DNA from: Candidatus Levybacteria bacterium CG2_30_37_29 | GTDB taxonomy: Bacteria; Patescibacteriota; Microgenomatia; Levybacterales; GWA1-39-11 | Length of the DNA stretch: 41,157 nucleotides | Assembly (NCBI GenBank): GCA_001873215.1 | Contig: MNYS01000007.1 | Span: 1-41,157 of the forward strand | Reading direction: 5' to 3' | Part shown: positions 28,382 to 37,132 of the stretch, in pieces | Layout of the letters: every line of letters begins with the position of its first letter | Position numbering within the stretch: the stretch's first letter is position 1 | Notes under the pieces: model-generated | What the model was told of the DNA's origin: nothing | The model's input: only the letters and a program-made list of their open reading frames with translations | The model's database searches: none | Made by a program: the position numbers and the translations under genes

Positions 28382-28471
28382 GTTTTTAGACTATCATAAA
28401 TTGCCGCGTTGGTCAAACGAATTGAAGGATTTCATTTGACAAATTGTATTTTATTCTCATACAATTAAAGT

Positions 28472-29071
28472 ATGACAGAAAACAGTTCAGATAAATCTTC
28501 CAAAACAAGCATTAATACGATAAAGGCGCTGGCTTTTGAGATAGGAATTATTCTTTTTCTAACAACACTTGTCCTTGCAGTTTTAAATTACCTTAAATTT
28601 ATTGACGTGGGCGCTTTAATTGCACAGCCTGTTAATGTTTCTGTTTCAAAAATTGCGCAAATACCCGCCAAAACACTATTGACTCCAAGTCCTGCCGCGC
28701 AAAACGCGCAAATCAATCCGGCTTTACCAAAATTGGGTCTTATTGCGCAAAATAAAGCGCTACATTTTGCGCAATCAATAAGCGAATTTGAGGGGAAAAT
28801 TGCAACTGTAGATGCAACTCCCGGATTTGATAAGGATCTTAATGCTTCTTATCAAATAAGGATGGTTGTTGATATCGGGACGTCAAGCGCGACAACGGTT
28901 TTGGTGTATCCGAAAGAAGCACTAAGTAAAATAAAAATATTGGATGCAAAAAAAAGCGTGCTTACTTTTTCCGATCTAAAACCGGGAAATTTGGTAACTA
29001 TAAAAACTAATTTGGGAATGCTCCGGCAATATCCAAACAACTTCAATGAAGTAGTAATTACGAAGAAATAA
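28472..29071 (+). CDS. membrane-anchored hypothetical protein (paralog 1 of a three-copy family)
   Basis: TM then LHFAQSISEFEGKIATVDATPGFDKDL..TVLVYPKEALSKIKILDAKKSVLTFSDLKPGNLVTIKTN..YPNNFNEVVITKK; homologous to 30978-31706. Confidence 0.7.
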   Translation: MTENSSDKSSKTSINTIKALAFEIGIILFLTTLVLAVLNYLKFIDVGALIAQPVNVSVSKIAQIPAKTLLTPSPAAQNAQINPALPKLGLIAQNKALHFAQSISEFEGKIATVDATPGFDKDLNASYQIRMVVDIGTSSATTVLVYPKEALSKIKILDAKKSVLTFSDLKPGNLVTIKTNLGMLRQYPNNFNEVVITKK

Positions 29072-29100
29072 TTCTGAATTATTGGTATAATATACTGTAA
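29040..29100 (+). repeat. direct repeat copy 1 (partner at 30034-30092)
   Basis: ACTTCAATGAAGTAGTAATTACGAAGAAATAATTCTGAATTATTGGTATAATATACTGTA. Confidence 0.85.
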
Positions 29101-29411
29101 TGCAGAAAAAGAATACTACGCTCCCCCAGTTTTTACGTCCTTATTTTTGGGACGTGAAGTTTGAAGATATAAATATAGCAAAAAATCCGCAATTCGTTTT
29201 AAAGAGGATAATTGACAGAGGAGATACAAAGTCGCTTTTTTGGGCACTAACAAAATTTAGCTTGGAAGATATACGAAATATTATTACTACTTCACGCGAT
29301 CTATCTCCCAGAACAGCTAATTTTTGGGCTTTTGTAATGGGAATTAATCCTAAACAGGTACCATGTTTACAAAAACCTTACTCCCGGATACCCTTCGGGC
29401 CATTCAATTAA
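29100..29411 (+). CDS. putative antitoxin (DUF6922-like) of AbiEii-type module 1
   Basis: LRPYFWDVKFEDINIAKNPQFVLKRIIDRGDTKSLFWALTKF; overlaps the toxin ORF. Confidence 0.65.
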   Translation: MQKKNTTLPQFLRPYFWDVKFEDINIAKNPQFVLKRIIDRGDTKSLFWALTKFSLEDIRNIITTSRDLSPRTANFWAFVMGINPKQVPCLQKPYSRIPFGPFN

Positions 29412-29995
29412 TATCGGCTATACCAACGGTAACGCGGGCTTACCTTGCCGGTGGAACTGCACTGGCTCTTCAACTAGGTCATAGAATGTCCGTTGACCTT
29501 GATTTTTTTACCCAAGAAAAATTTGATGAAAACCTGGTTGCTACAGAACTCTCACGGCTGACCGAATTTCAAGAAACTAGGAGGGCATGGGCTACGGTTC
29601 TAGGAATTGTGGGAAAGACCAAATTCAGTATTTTTTACTACGAACCTAAGCTTATCGATAAACAAATACCGTTTGAGGGCATTTCGCTTGTTGGAAAAAA
29701 AGATATAGCGGCTATGAAAATACATGCAATACGAGATAGAGGACTAAGAAGAGATTTTATTGACGTTTTTATACTTGCAAAAGAATTTTCCCTGGATCAG
29801 ATGTTGGATTTTTATGGTGAAAAGTACGGATCTTTAGATACAAATTTGTATGCTCTTATTAAGGGATTGGGATATTTTGGCGATGCTGATGCTGACGATA
29901 TGCCTAAAATGCTTATTCCTGTTGACTGGGAAGAAGTTAAGGATTTTTTTAGAACTGAAACAAAAAGACTTGCACTCGAGAAACTAGGTGTTTAA
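29363..29995 (+). CDS. AbiEii/AbiGii-type nucleotidyltransferase toxin 1
   Basis: AYLAGGTALALQLGHRMSVDLDFFTQEKFD; DIAAMKIHAIRDRGLRRDFIDVFILAKE. Confidence 0.85.
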   Translation: MFTKTLLPDTLRAIQLISAIPTVTRAYLAGGTALALQLGHRMSVDLDFFTQEKFDENLVATELSRLTEFQETRRAWATVLGIVGKTKFSIFYYEPKLIDKQIPFEGISLVGKKDIAAMKIHAIRDRGLRRDFIDVFILAKEFSLDQMLDFYGEKYGSLDTNLYALIKGLGYFGDADADDMPKMLIPVDWEEVKDFFRTETKRLALEKLGV

Positions 29996-30033
29996 GTGAG
30001 AAACACCGCCATTGACAAAATAGCTTTAAAGTT

Positions 30034-30092
30034 ACTTCAATGAAGTGATAATTACGAAGAAATAATTTTTAATTATTGATATAATATACACA
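30034..30092 (+). repeat. direct repeat copy 2 with remnant of paralog 3' end
   Basis: ACTTCAATGAAGTGATAATTACGAAGAAATAATTTTTAATTATTGATATAATATACAC; encodes FNEVIITKK* remnant. Confidence 0.85.
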
Positions 30093-30331
30093 TGAATTCA
30101 GTTTGGGATTATGATATAAAAGAACTTGAGAAGAGTGAGAGTGGCCGTAGGTTAATATTGGAGCGGAAGATTAACTATGGTGCTGATGGAGAAAAAATTA
30201 AATTATCTCAAGTTAAAAAATATTGGAATAAGCTTGATCTTTTTCCATTAAGAAAACGTCTCTTAGAATTACTAATATGGGGAAAATACCAATCCTTACT
30301 GGAAACCAAAAAATCATTCTGGCTGAAGTAG
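30092..30331 (+). CDS. putative antitoxin of AbiEii-type module 2
   Basis: VWDYDIKELEKSESGRRLILERKINYGADGEKIKLSQVKKYWNKLD; overlaps the toxin ORF as in module 1. Confidence 0.6.
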   Translation: MNSVWDYDIKELEKSESGRRLILERKINYGADGEKIKLSQVKKYWNKLDLFPLRKRLLELLIWGKYQSLLETKKSFWLK

Positions 30332-30930
30332 TAAAAGAGGAGTTTTTTAAACAATTTTACTTTACAGGTGGTACTGCTCTCAGCGCATTTTATCTCAACC
30401 ACAGGGAATCGGAGGATCTTGATTTTTTTTCTGAAAGCAAATTTGAGCTGCAGCCGATCTACTCTTTTTTTGAAAATTTAGGAAAAGTACATAAATTTGA
30501 ATTCACCGCAGAATTTATGGAAGTTGTCTATATCTTGCGATTGAAGTATGAGAATAACGAAATATTAAAGGTGGACTTTGGTTATTATCCATACCTAAAA
30601 GTTGAAAAGGGAAAAGATATTGATGGGCTTACAATAGATAGTCTTATTGATATAGCAATAAATAAATTACAGACCATAACTCAAAGAACCACTGTTAAAG
30701 ATTTTGTAGATTTGTATTTTTTATTGCAAAAATTTACAATTTGGGATCTTATTAATGGGGTAAGGGTAAAGTTTGGTCAAAAGCTAGAACCATTTGTACT
30801 CGCTTCAGACTTTTTGAAAGTGGAGGATTTTGATATCATGCCGAAAATGATTAAGCCACTAACAATAGAACAATTGCAGAATTTTTTTAGGCAAAAAGCT
30901 GTAGAAATTGGGAAGAATGCTGTTGAGTGA
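30277..30930 (+). CDS. AbiEii/AbiGii-type nucleotidyltransferase toxin 2
   Basis: FYFTGGTALSAFYLNHRESEDLDFFSESKFE; SLIDIAINKLQTITQRTTVKDFVDLYFLLQ. Confidence 0.85.
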   Translation: MGKIPILTGNQKIILAEVVKEEFFKQFYFTGGTALSAFYLNHRESEDLDFFSESKFELQPIYSFFENLGKVHKFEFTAEFMEVVYILRLKYENNEILKVDFGYYPYLKVEKGKDIDGLTIDSLIDIAINKLQTITQRTTVKDFVDLYFLLQKFTIWDLINGVRVKFGQKLEPFVLASDFLKVEDFDIMPKMIKPLTIEQLQNFFRQKAVEIGKNAVE

Positions 30931-30977
30931 TAGACTTCATCATTGACACAATATTTTTATCGCCGTAATATAAATAT

Positions 30978-31706
30978 ATGGATAATACTGTTCCGCCTGT
31001 AGCTGTACCACCGACACCTGTTCTGCCTACTCCTGTTCCACAGGCTCCACCAACGCCTGTTTCACCCCCAACAGCTGTTCCGTCAACAAGTGCTCCACAG
31101 GTTCCTCCAACAGCTGTTCTGCCACCAGCTTCAGCACCGGAAGATTCTGGATCAAAAAATGGTTTTAAAGCTTTTTTATTAGAAGCGGGTATTATAGCGG
31201 TGTTAGTTGTCATTCTTCTTTTTGTACTCAGTTATTTTAAAATCATAAATCTTGAAAGTTTTCTCCCTTCCAGCTCTTTTGGTAAGCCAACTAAATCTAT
31301 TTCAAGTGAAGTACAAGTCAAAAACAATAATCCACCTGAAACCGGATTAACAAATTTAAGCAAATTAAAGAAAAACAATGTACTTCATTATGCAACTGCA
31401 ACGTCAGAATTTGAAGGGACAATTAATGCAATTAATACAAAAGGTGGAATAATTCCCGGCCGCAATAAGAGGTTTGCCATCGAGATAATTTTAGGATTAG
31501 GCGAGAGTATGGACACTTTTACATTGCTTTATTCTCAGGAATCTCTTCCAAAAATAAAAGTGCTGGCAAATTCAGGTAAAGAATTAAAATCAATCCAACT
31601 CTCAGATCTAAAAGTTGGAGATAAAGTTGTAGTTAAGCAAACTACTAACACTATTGGTCAATATCCAAATGTGCTTATTGATACTGTGATAACAAAGAGT
31701 CCTTAA
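30978..31706 (+). CDS. membrane-anchored protein with Pro-rich N-terminus (paralog 2)
   Basis: VPPTPVLPTPVPQAPPTPVSPPTAVP, TM, then LHYATATSEFEGTINAINTKGG..LPKIKVLANSGKELKSIQLSDLKVGDKVVVKQTTN. Promoter TTGACA-17-TAATAT 6 nt upstream of ATG. Confidence 0.7.
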   Translation: MDNTVPPVAVPPTPVLPTPVPQAPPTPVSPPTAVPSTSAPQVPPTAVLPPASAPEDSGSKNGFKAFLLEAGIIAVLVVILLFVLSYFKIINLESFLPSSSFGKPTKSISSEVQVKNNNPPETGLTNLSKLKKNNVLHYATATSEFEGTINAINTKGGIIPGRNKRFAIEIILGLGESMDTFTLLYSQESLPKIKVLANSGKELKSIQLSDLKVGDKVVVKQTTNTIGQYPNVLIDTVITKSP

Positions 31707-31767
31707 AAAATAATTAAAGCATGTTCCTCTTGTTTCTTTATCCTAAAATCCTTAGAATTCATTGTAA

Positions 31768-33033
31768 ATGCGTTCACAAATAAATGAAATAAAAATTTTA
31801 TACGATTTACTGAGCAAAGCTAGAGTAGTTGGTTCAATTGCTCCGGTAAATAGTTTTTCCGATGACCCAAGGTTTTTCGAATTTTCTGCAAAACTTAATC
31901 TTACGAAGGAAAATACGGATGGAATTAAGGATACAATAGATGCGACAGGAGTTGATTTTTTTGAGCCAGAAGTCGCGTTATTAAAATGCCTTGGAGAATC
32001 AATTGAAAGATTTTCATTATATTCGTATAGAAAAAGAAATATAAAATATATAAATGTCTCTAAATGGCCGCAAGAAGTATTCCCTATGTCTTCATTTTCC
32101 CCGTTTTTAAAAGAAGACTTAAAAGTAGGGTATATAAAAGGAATTAATATTACAGATAATAAAAATATTATTATTCCTGCTAAGTTGGTGTATTTGGGGT
32201 ATAAAGCAAAAAAGAATGAAGTTGATTATCAATACCCGTTAATAAGTACCGGAGCTGCAGGGGGATTTGATTTTGAATCAACAATATTAAGAGGAATATA
32301 TGAAATAATCGAAAGAGATACATTTATAAATACTTACTTATTATCAATTACTGTTCCGATGGTTGATCTTAAAAAAATCGAAAGTGAAGAATTATCAAAA
32401 ATTATTATTTCAATTGAGAGATACAACCTTGAACTTTATGTATTTCACTTAACAAACGACCTTGCCATACCTTCTTTTTGCTCACTTTTGATTGATAAAA
32501 CAGGAATTGGCCCTTCTGTATCAGTTGGTGCGAAAGCCGGACTTAATATAATAGATGCGATAATAGGAAGTATTAGTGAGACATTAATGATAAGGACATC
32601 AATGAGAACAAATGCTCTTTTTCCTAACGAAAATAGCGAGAAAGAGCAAAAAGATGTATTCTTGCATGAAATCTTAAAAAGAGGATCTTATTGGTGGTCT
32701 ACTGAAAAATTAAAAAATCTTAATTTTCTATTAGAACAATCACCACAAAGGATGAACGTAAAAGATTTTAACGGATCAAAAAAGGAAGAACTAAATCAAG
32801 TTATAAAAATTCTAAAAGATAGGAATTTTAAGATTTATTTTGCCGATATCACTGCGGACATTTTTAAAGAGTCTAATTATAGAGTCATAAAGGTATTGAT
32901 ACCCGGTTTGCAGCCGATATATTTGTATGAAAATCAGAAGAAGTTTATAAATAAGAAGAGGCTTAAACAGGTTTCTGATTTTTTCGGGATAAAAAATCAG
33001 AAAATTAATAAAATCCCTCACCCTTTTTTATAA
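31768..33033 (+). CDS. YcaO-domain cyclodehydratase-like protein (RiPP azoline-forming candidate)
   Basis: ALLKCLGESIERFSLYSYR, STGAAGGFDFESTILRGIYEIIERDTFINTYL, GPSVSVGAKAGLNIIDAIIGSISETLMIR, C-terminal NKIPHPFL. Confidence 0.88.
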   Translation: MRSQINEIKILYDLLSKARVVGSIAPVNSFSDDPRFFEFSAKLNLTKENTDGIKDTIDATGVDFFEPEVALLKCLGESIERFSLYSYRKRNIKYINVSKWPQEVFPMSSFSPFLKEDLKVGYIKGINITDNKNIIIPAKLVYLGYKAKKNEVDYQYPLISTGAAGGFDFESTILRGIYEIIERDTFINTYLLSITVPMVDLKKIESEELSKIIISIERYNLELYVFHLTNDLAIPSFCSLLIDKTGIGPSVSVGAKAGLNIIDAIIGSISETLMIRTSMRTNALFPNENSEKEQKDVFLHEILKRGSYWWSTEKLKNLNFLLEQSPQRMNVKDFNGSKKEELNQVIKILKDRNFKIYFADITADIFKESNYRVIKVLIPGLQPIYLYENQKKFINKKRLKQVSDFFGIKNQKINKIPHPFL

Positions 33034-33185
33034 TTGTAGTGTAAAATCATACACGTAAGTATGCGTATGTATGTTTAAATCGAATCGAGCAAATGCGGGC
33101 ATTTCAAATTTTCACCGTCTAGAGTCTGTGGAAGTTTATGAGGTTGCCTATTGATTCTTAATAATAGTAAAATTATAATAAATTG

Positions 33186-33368
33186 ATGGTTAATAAAAAG
33201 TACACTCCACCTAAAATCAAAGAAAAAAAAGTTAAATTAAATCAATTTTTTGTTGGGGGAAGGGGATATGATTCATTTGTATCATTACCAAATCTTTTAG
33301 CGCTAGGTACTTATTGCACTTCTTGCACTGTTACAACGCAGTGTTGTTGTACGGATTTAAGGTGTTAA
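33186..33368 (+). CDS. putative RiPP precursor peptide with Cys/Ser/Thr-rich core
   Basis: MVNKKYTPPKIKEKKVKLNQFFVGGRGYDSFVSLPNLLALGTYCTSCTVTTQCCCTDLRC; 13 of the last 20 residues are C/S/T; adjacent to YcaO and SagB; TTGATT-17-TATAAT 6 nt upstream. Confidence 0.85.
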   Translation: MVNKKYTPPKIKEKKVKLNQFFVGGRGYDSFVSLPNLLALGTYCTSCTVTTQCCCTDLRC

Positions 33369-33369
33369 T

Positions 33370-34200
33370 TTACGTTTTGTTTAAAGTTTTTTTTATCTTC
33401 TCTGTATTCTTTTCAAAAAATAAATCATAGAAAGAATTTTCTAATGAAAATTCTTTTAACACCTTTTTTGTGTTTGTTGAAATGGTTCCATGTAGAAGCA
33501 CTTGTTTTTTTATTTTTTTACTTAATTCTTTTTGAATTGGTAATGCATAGTTTTTATCGCTTTTGTGAAGAAAAAAGATTCTGGAAATCTCATATCCATA
33601 AGGAAATTTTATATAGCTGTTCTTTTCAAAAAAGGGTGTTTGGTATAAATAAAATTTTCCACCAATTTTTCTTATAATTGCTAAATCATCAGAGAGGGGA
33701 ATATAAGACTTTAGTAAAAGTTGGACTATTGTTGATTTACCGGCTCCGGATTTTCCAAGAAAAATATATGCTTTTCCATTAACGCTTACGGCTGAGCAGT
33801 GAAGGGCAAACCCATTATTTTCAGAAAGTAATTGATAAAGAAAATCTGAAAGCATCGACTGAAATTGCCAAATACTAAGTTGATAACTTGTAATGGCGGT
33901 AATATCGTCTTTTTTGTGGTATTGATATACGAAAGAAAATTTGTCGGATGTCCTAACTACACGTTCTACATTATTCATACTACGAAACTCGATTGTATAA
34001 TCGTATTTATTAGTATTCGATGATACAAATTTTGCTAAATAAGATAAAATTTCAGATTGAAAGAAATAAATTGAAATTCCAGGTATATTGTTATGGGTCG
34101 GGTTTTTCTTAAATAAAATTCTTATGACAAAGCCGGCTATCGAAAAATAAAACACTTTCATCTTTATAAGTAAAGGATTATTTGGTATTATAACATTCAT
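33370..34200 (-). CDS. HPr kinase/PEPCK-like P-loop protein associated with RiPP locus
   Basis: FALHCSAVSVNGKAYIFLGKSGAGKSTIVQLLLKSYIPLSDDLAIIRK. Alternative start 34242; ATG 34200 preferred because a TATAAT lies just upstream. Confidence 0.8.
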   Translation of the reverse strand: MNVIIPNNPLLIKMKVFYFSIAGFVIRILFKKNPTHNNIPGISIYFFQSEILSYLAKFVSSNTNKYDYTIEFRSMNNVERVVRTSDKFSFVYQYHKKDDITAITSYQLSIWQFQSMLSDFLYQLLSENNGFALHCSAVSVNGKAYIFLGKSGAGKSTIVQLLLKSYIPLSDDLAIIRKIGGKFYLYQTPFFEKNSYIKFPYGYEISRIFFLHKSDKNYALPIQKELSKKIKKQVLLHGTISTNTKKVLKEFSLENSFYDLFFEKNTEKIKKTLNKT

Positions 34201-34213
34201 CACTATTATAAAC

Positions 34214-34975
34214 ATGGGAAAAACGAACAATGATTTTAACATAGACCTTTTGTTAAAAAAGCCTACTTCCCCTTTTGAAAAATTTCACAAGTCAACAAAA
34301 ATCAAAAAAGTAGAAAAACCATTACAGCCAAATAAGCAGCCGGAAGAGTGGCATAAAATATTATATAAAGGTTATTCAAGAATGCTTGAAATTGTGCTTC
34401 CAAAACCAAATCTTTCTTCAAGTATTTCTCTTAAAAAAGCCTTATATCTTAGAAAATCAGGGAGGACATTTACTAAAAAGTTAACATTAAAAGATTTAAG
34501 CAGTGTTTTATATTTTTCAGGAGGGGAGCGGAGTATTGCAGAATTTCCTAAAACTCGAAGGTTTTACCCTTCCGCGGGAGCAAGATATCCACTTGAAATA
34601 TACATTATTTCTTTACATTCAGAACTTCCTAAAGGGTTGTATCATTATTATATAAAAAACAATAGCTTGGAGGAATTAATAGAGTTTGATACGCAAAAAA
34701 TGGAAGGTTTTATAAATAAAGAGATTGTGTTAAGGTCTTCCTGTATAGTTGTAATTACCTCAGTATTTAATAGAAACATAAATAAATACGGAGACAGAGG
34801 TTACAGGCATATTCTGACTGAGGTAGGTTGCCTTACGCAAAATTTTTATCTTGTTTCAGGGGCATTGGATTTTTCCTGTTGCGCTTTAGGAGGTTATGTC
34901 GATGATGCTATCAATAGTTATCTTGATATAGATGGGATACGTGAATCGGTAGTTGGTGTATTATTAATTGGTTGA
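34214..34975 (+). CDS. SagB-type (thiazoline/oxazoline) dehydrogenase
   Basis: LKKALYLRKSGRTFTKKLTLKDLSSVLYFSGG..RRFYPSAGARYPLEIYIIS..LTEVGCLTQNFYLVSGAL. Confidence 0.88.
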   Translation: MGKTNNDFNIDLLLKKPTSPFEKFHKSTKIKKVEKPLQPNKQPEEWHKILYKGYSRMLEIVLPKPNLSSSISLKKALYLRKSGRTFTKKLTLKDLSSVLYFSGGERSIAEFPKTRRFYPSAGARYPLEIYIISLHSELPKGLYHYYIKNNSLEELIEFDTQKMEGFINKEIVLRSSCIVVITSVFNRNINKYGDRGYRHILTEVGCLTQNFYLVSGALDFSCCALGGYVDDAINSYLDIDGIRESVVGVLLIG

Positions 34976-35475
34976 TGAAAAAAATATTAAATAATAAAAT
35001 AATAATTATAATTTTATTTGCAATTATTGCCGGATTAATTTTCATTAATTTTTCAAAGCAAAATAAAATCAAATCCAAACAAGAGGTTAATCCTCCTCAG
35101 CCAATACAAAATATTTTCCCGTCAATCATAGGAATTATAGATTACAGTTATTTTGCCCTGTTTAATATAGGTTCCCCCGACTCTTCATTATTAGTGAATA
35201 CATATTCTGGAAATATTAAAAAAATAAATTTAAAATCCGGTTTTATTCGTTCAATTAAATTTGAAAAGGGAATTTATATTAAGAGCAGCAATGGAAAACA
35301 TAGTTTTCTAGCTTTAAGCAAAAATAGTCTTGCATCGCTTGAGGTCTACGATAAATTATCTAACATTTTATCCTTTGATGATTTAAGGATAGGTGATGAC
35401 ATTCAGATAATAGAAAGTATTAAATTTACCGGTATAGTAATGAATTATAACCATATTAAAATTATAAGAGAGTAA
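34975..35475 (+). CDS. membrane-anchored hypothetical protein (paralog 3), translationally coupled to sagB-like gene
   Basis: TGATG overlap with the upstream stop; N-terminal TM; C-terminal SLASLEVYDKLSNILSFDDLRIGDDIQIIE resembles SLPKIKVLANSGKELKSIQLSDLKVGDKVVV of paralog 2. Confidence 0.6.
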   Translation: MKKILNNKIIIIILFAIIAGLIFINFSKQNKIKSKQEVNPPQPIQNIFPSIIGIIDYSYFALFNIGSPDSSLLVNTYSGNIKKINLKSGFIRSIKFEKGIYIKSSNGKHSFLALSKNSLASLEVYDKLSNILSFDDLRIGDDIQIIESIKFTGIVMNYNHIKIIRE

Positions 35476-35476
35476 T

Positions 35477-36937
35477 ATGTTAATCAAAAGAATCCTTAAA
35501 TTAAAGCAGTACATATTAGTTGTAGGTATTTTATTTTGTGCTTTTGTTGTTGCAAGAGAAGCTTTATTGGTGAAAAAATCACAAGATTTAAATATTGTAC
35601 TTATTTCAATTGACGCATTAAGACCTGATCATATGAGTGCATATGGGTACAGTAAAGACACAACGCCTAATATTAAAGCATGGGGGAAGAATGCATTTGT
35701 ATTTACAAACACTACCACAATGGTCCCGATGACTATTGGATCATTTTCTATACTTATGACCGGAAGAACACCATTTGATTCCAGAATTGCAGATAATTTT
35801 TCTCCTCCGCCAACTTTATTCAATAAGACTCTCGCAACACGTCTTTCCGAATATGGATATGATACTGCCGCATTTGTTACAAATGCGGGTTCACTCTCTC
35901 AGGGATTTAAAGAATTCAAAACCCATTTATTTAAATATCCTGTTTCTGTATATAATTCCGAACGTTATGAGGAAAATAGTAAGTCAAATTATTTATCTTT
36001 CATTCAGTCATCGCTAAATTGGATTAAAAATCATAAAAATAGAAAATTTTTTACATGGATTCATCTTATGGATACTCATACCCCATATTTTCCGTCCTCA
36101 GATTTGCGTTGCAAATTCAATCCGAAATATTGCAGCCAAATTAATAACAAGTCCTTAGATGATCTTGATTCTTTGCGAGCAGAATACCAACTATGCCAGC
36201 AAGGAGACGTCCCTAAGGAAAGAATAGAACTTATGGAGACTCTTTATGACGGAGAAGTAGCATCTGCCGATAGAATAGTGGGCAAAATACTTCAAACATT
36301 AAAAAATGAGGGTCTTAATAAAAATACGATTGTTATTTTATACGGAGATCATGGTGAAGGATTTGACCATAATTATTACTTTAATCACCGTGAAGTCTTG
36401 TATAATTCCGCAGTAAAAATTCCCTTAATTATTAAACATCCTCTTTTTGCTAATGGCAAAAAAATCAACACACAAATTCAAAACTTGGATATTTTGCCTA
36501 CTATTTTAGATTTAGTTAGAATCCCAATCGAACCAGCGAATTTGTCAGGTACAAGCTTTGCAAATATATTTAGCCGTTTTCCTCTGAATTTAATTCCTGC
36601 CCGAAGCAGTGTTTTTAAGTATTATGTTAACAGTGACTGGACGAAATTTGCCGTATCAGACGGAAGACATAAATATATATATTCTTTACCTAGGGCCTGC
36701 TTGAATAATAATAAAGTCGAAGAGCTATACGATTTAAAAAATGATGTTGATGAGGTTGATAATATTGTTAATAAAAATTCATCAATGCTAGATAATCTAA
36801 GAAAAAATTTATTCAATTACCTATCAGTATATAATTTACCTCAAATGTCGCGTGCTTCAACTGTAGATAGTAGTTATATACCACAAAATAAAGTAAACCA
36901 AAAGGTAGACGATGATTTACGCTCCATTCAGTATTAG
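35477..36937 (+). CDS. sulfatase / alkaline-phosphatase-superfamily hydrolase, membrane anchored
   Basis: NIVLISIDALRPDHMSAYGYSKDTTPNIKAWGKNAFVFTNTTTMVPMTIGSFSILMTGRTP; YGDHGEGFDHN. Confidence 0.88.
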   Translation: MLIKRILKLKQYILVVGILFCAFVVAREALLVKKSQDLNIVLISIDALRPDHMSAYGYSKDTTPNIKAWGKNAFVFTNTTTMVPMTIGSFSILMTGRTPFDSRIADNFSPPPTLFNKTLATRLSEYGYDTAAFVTNAGSLSQGFKEFKTHLFKYPVSVYNSERYEENSKSNYLSFIQSSLNWIKNHKNRKFFTWIHLMDTHTPYFPSSDLRCKFNPKYCSQINNKSLDDLDSLRAEYQLCQQGDVPKERIELMETLYDGEVASADRIVGKILQTLKNEGLNKNTIVILYGDHGEGFDHNYYFNHREVLYNSAVKIPLIIKHPLFANGKKINTQIQNLDILPTILDLVRIPIEPANLSGTSFANIFSRFPLNLIPARSSVFKYYVNSDWTKFAVSDGRHKYIYSLPRACLNNNKVEELYDLKNDVDEVDNIVNKNSSMLDNLRKNLFNYLSVYNLPQMSRASTVDSSYIPQNKVNQKVDDDLRSIQY

Positions 36938-36986
36938 AGAATGTTAAATATTATCCCAAAACCTAAAACTCCCTTTAAGATAAAAA

Positions 36987-37085
36987 ACTTTTGGGAATAG
37001 TATGTTTCCTGTTTTGCAAAATGAGGATATATGCGGGAACTATTTTCTGAGTCAAACCGAAGCCATTTTTATACCAGATTCATAA
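36987..37085 (+). pseudogene. S26 signal-peptidase-like gene fragment (copy A)
   Basis: Frame reads TFGNSMFPVLQNEDI (Ser-box G-N/D-S-M-x-P-x-L-x-x-x-D), with an in-frame TAA just upstream and no C-terminal Lys box. Confidence 0.65.
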
Positions 37086-37132
37086 AGCTATAGTTGAATA
37101 AATACAGTTAATTTGCTAGTATACTTAATACT

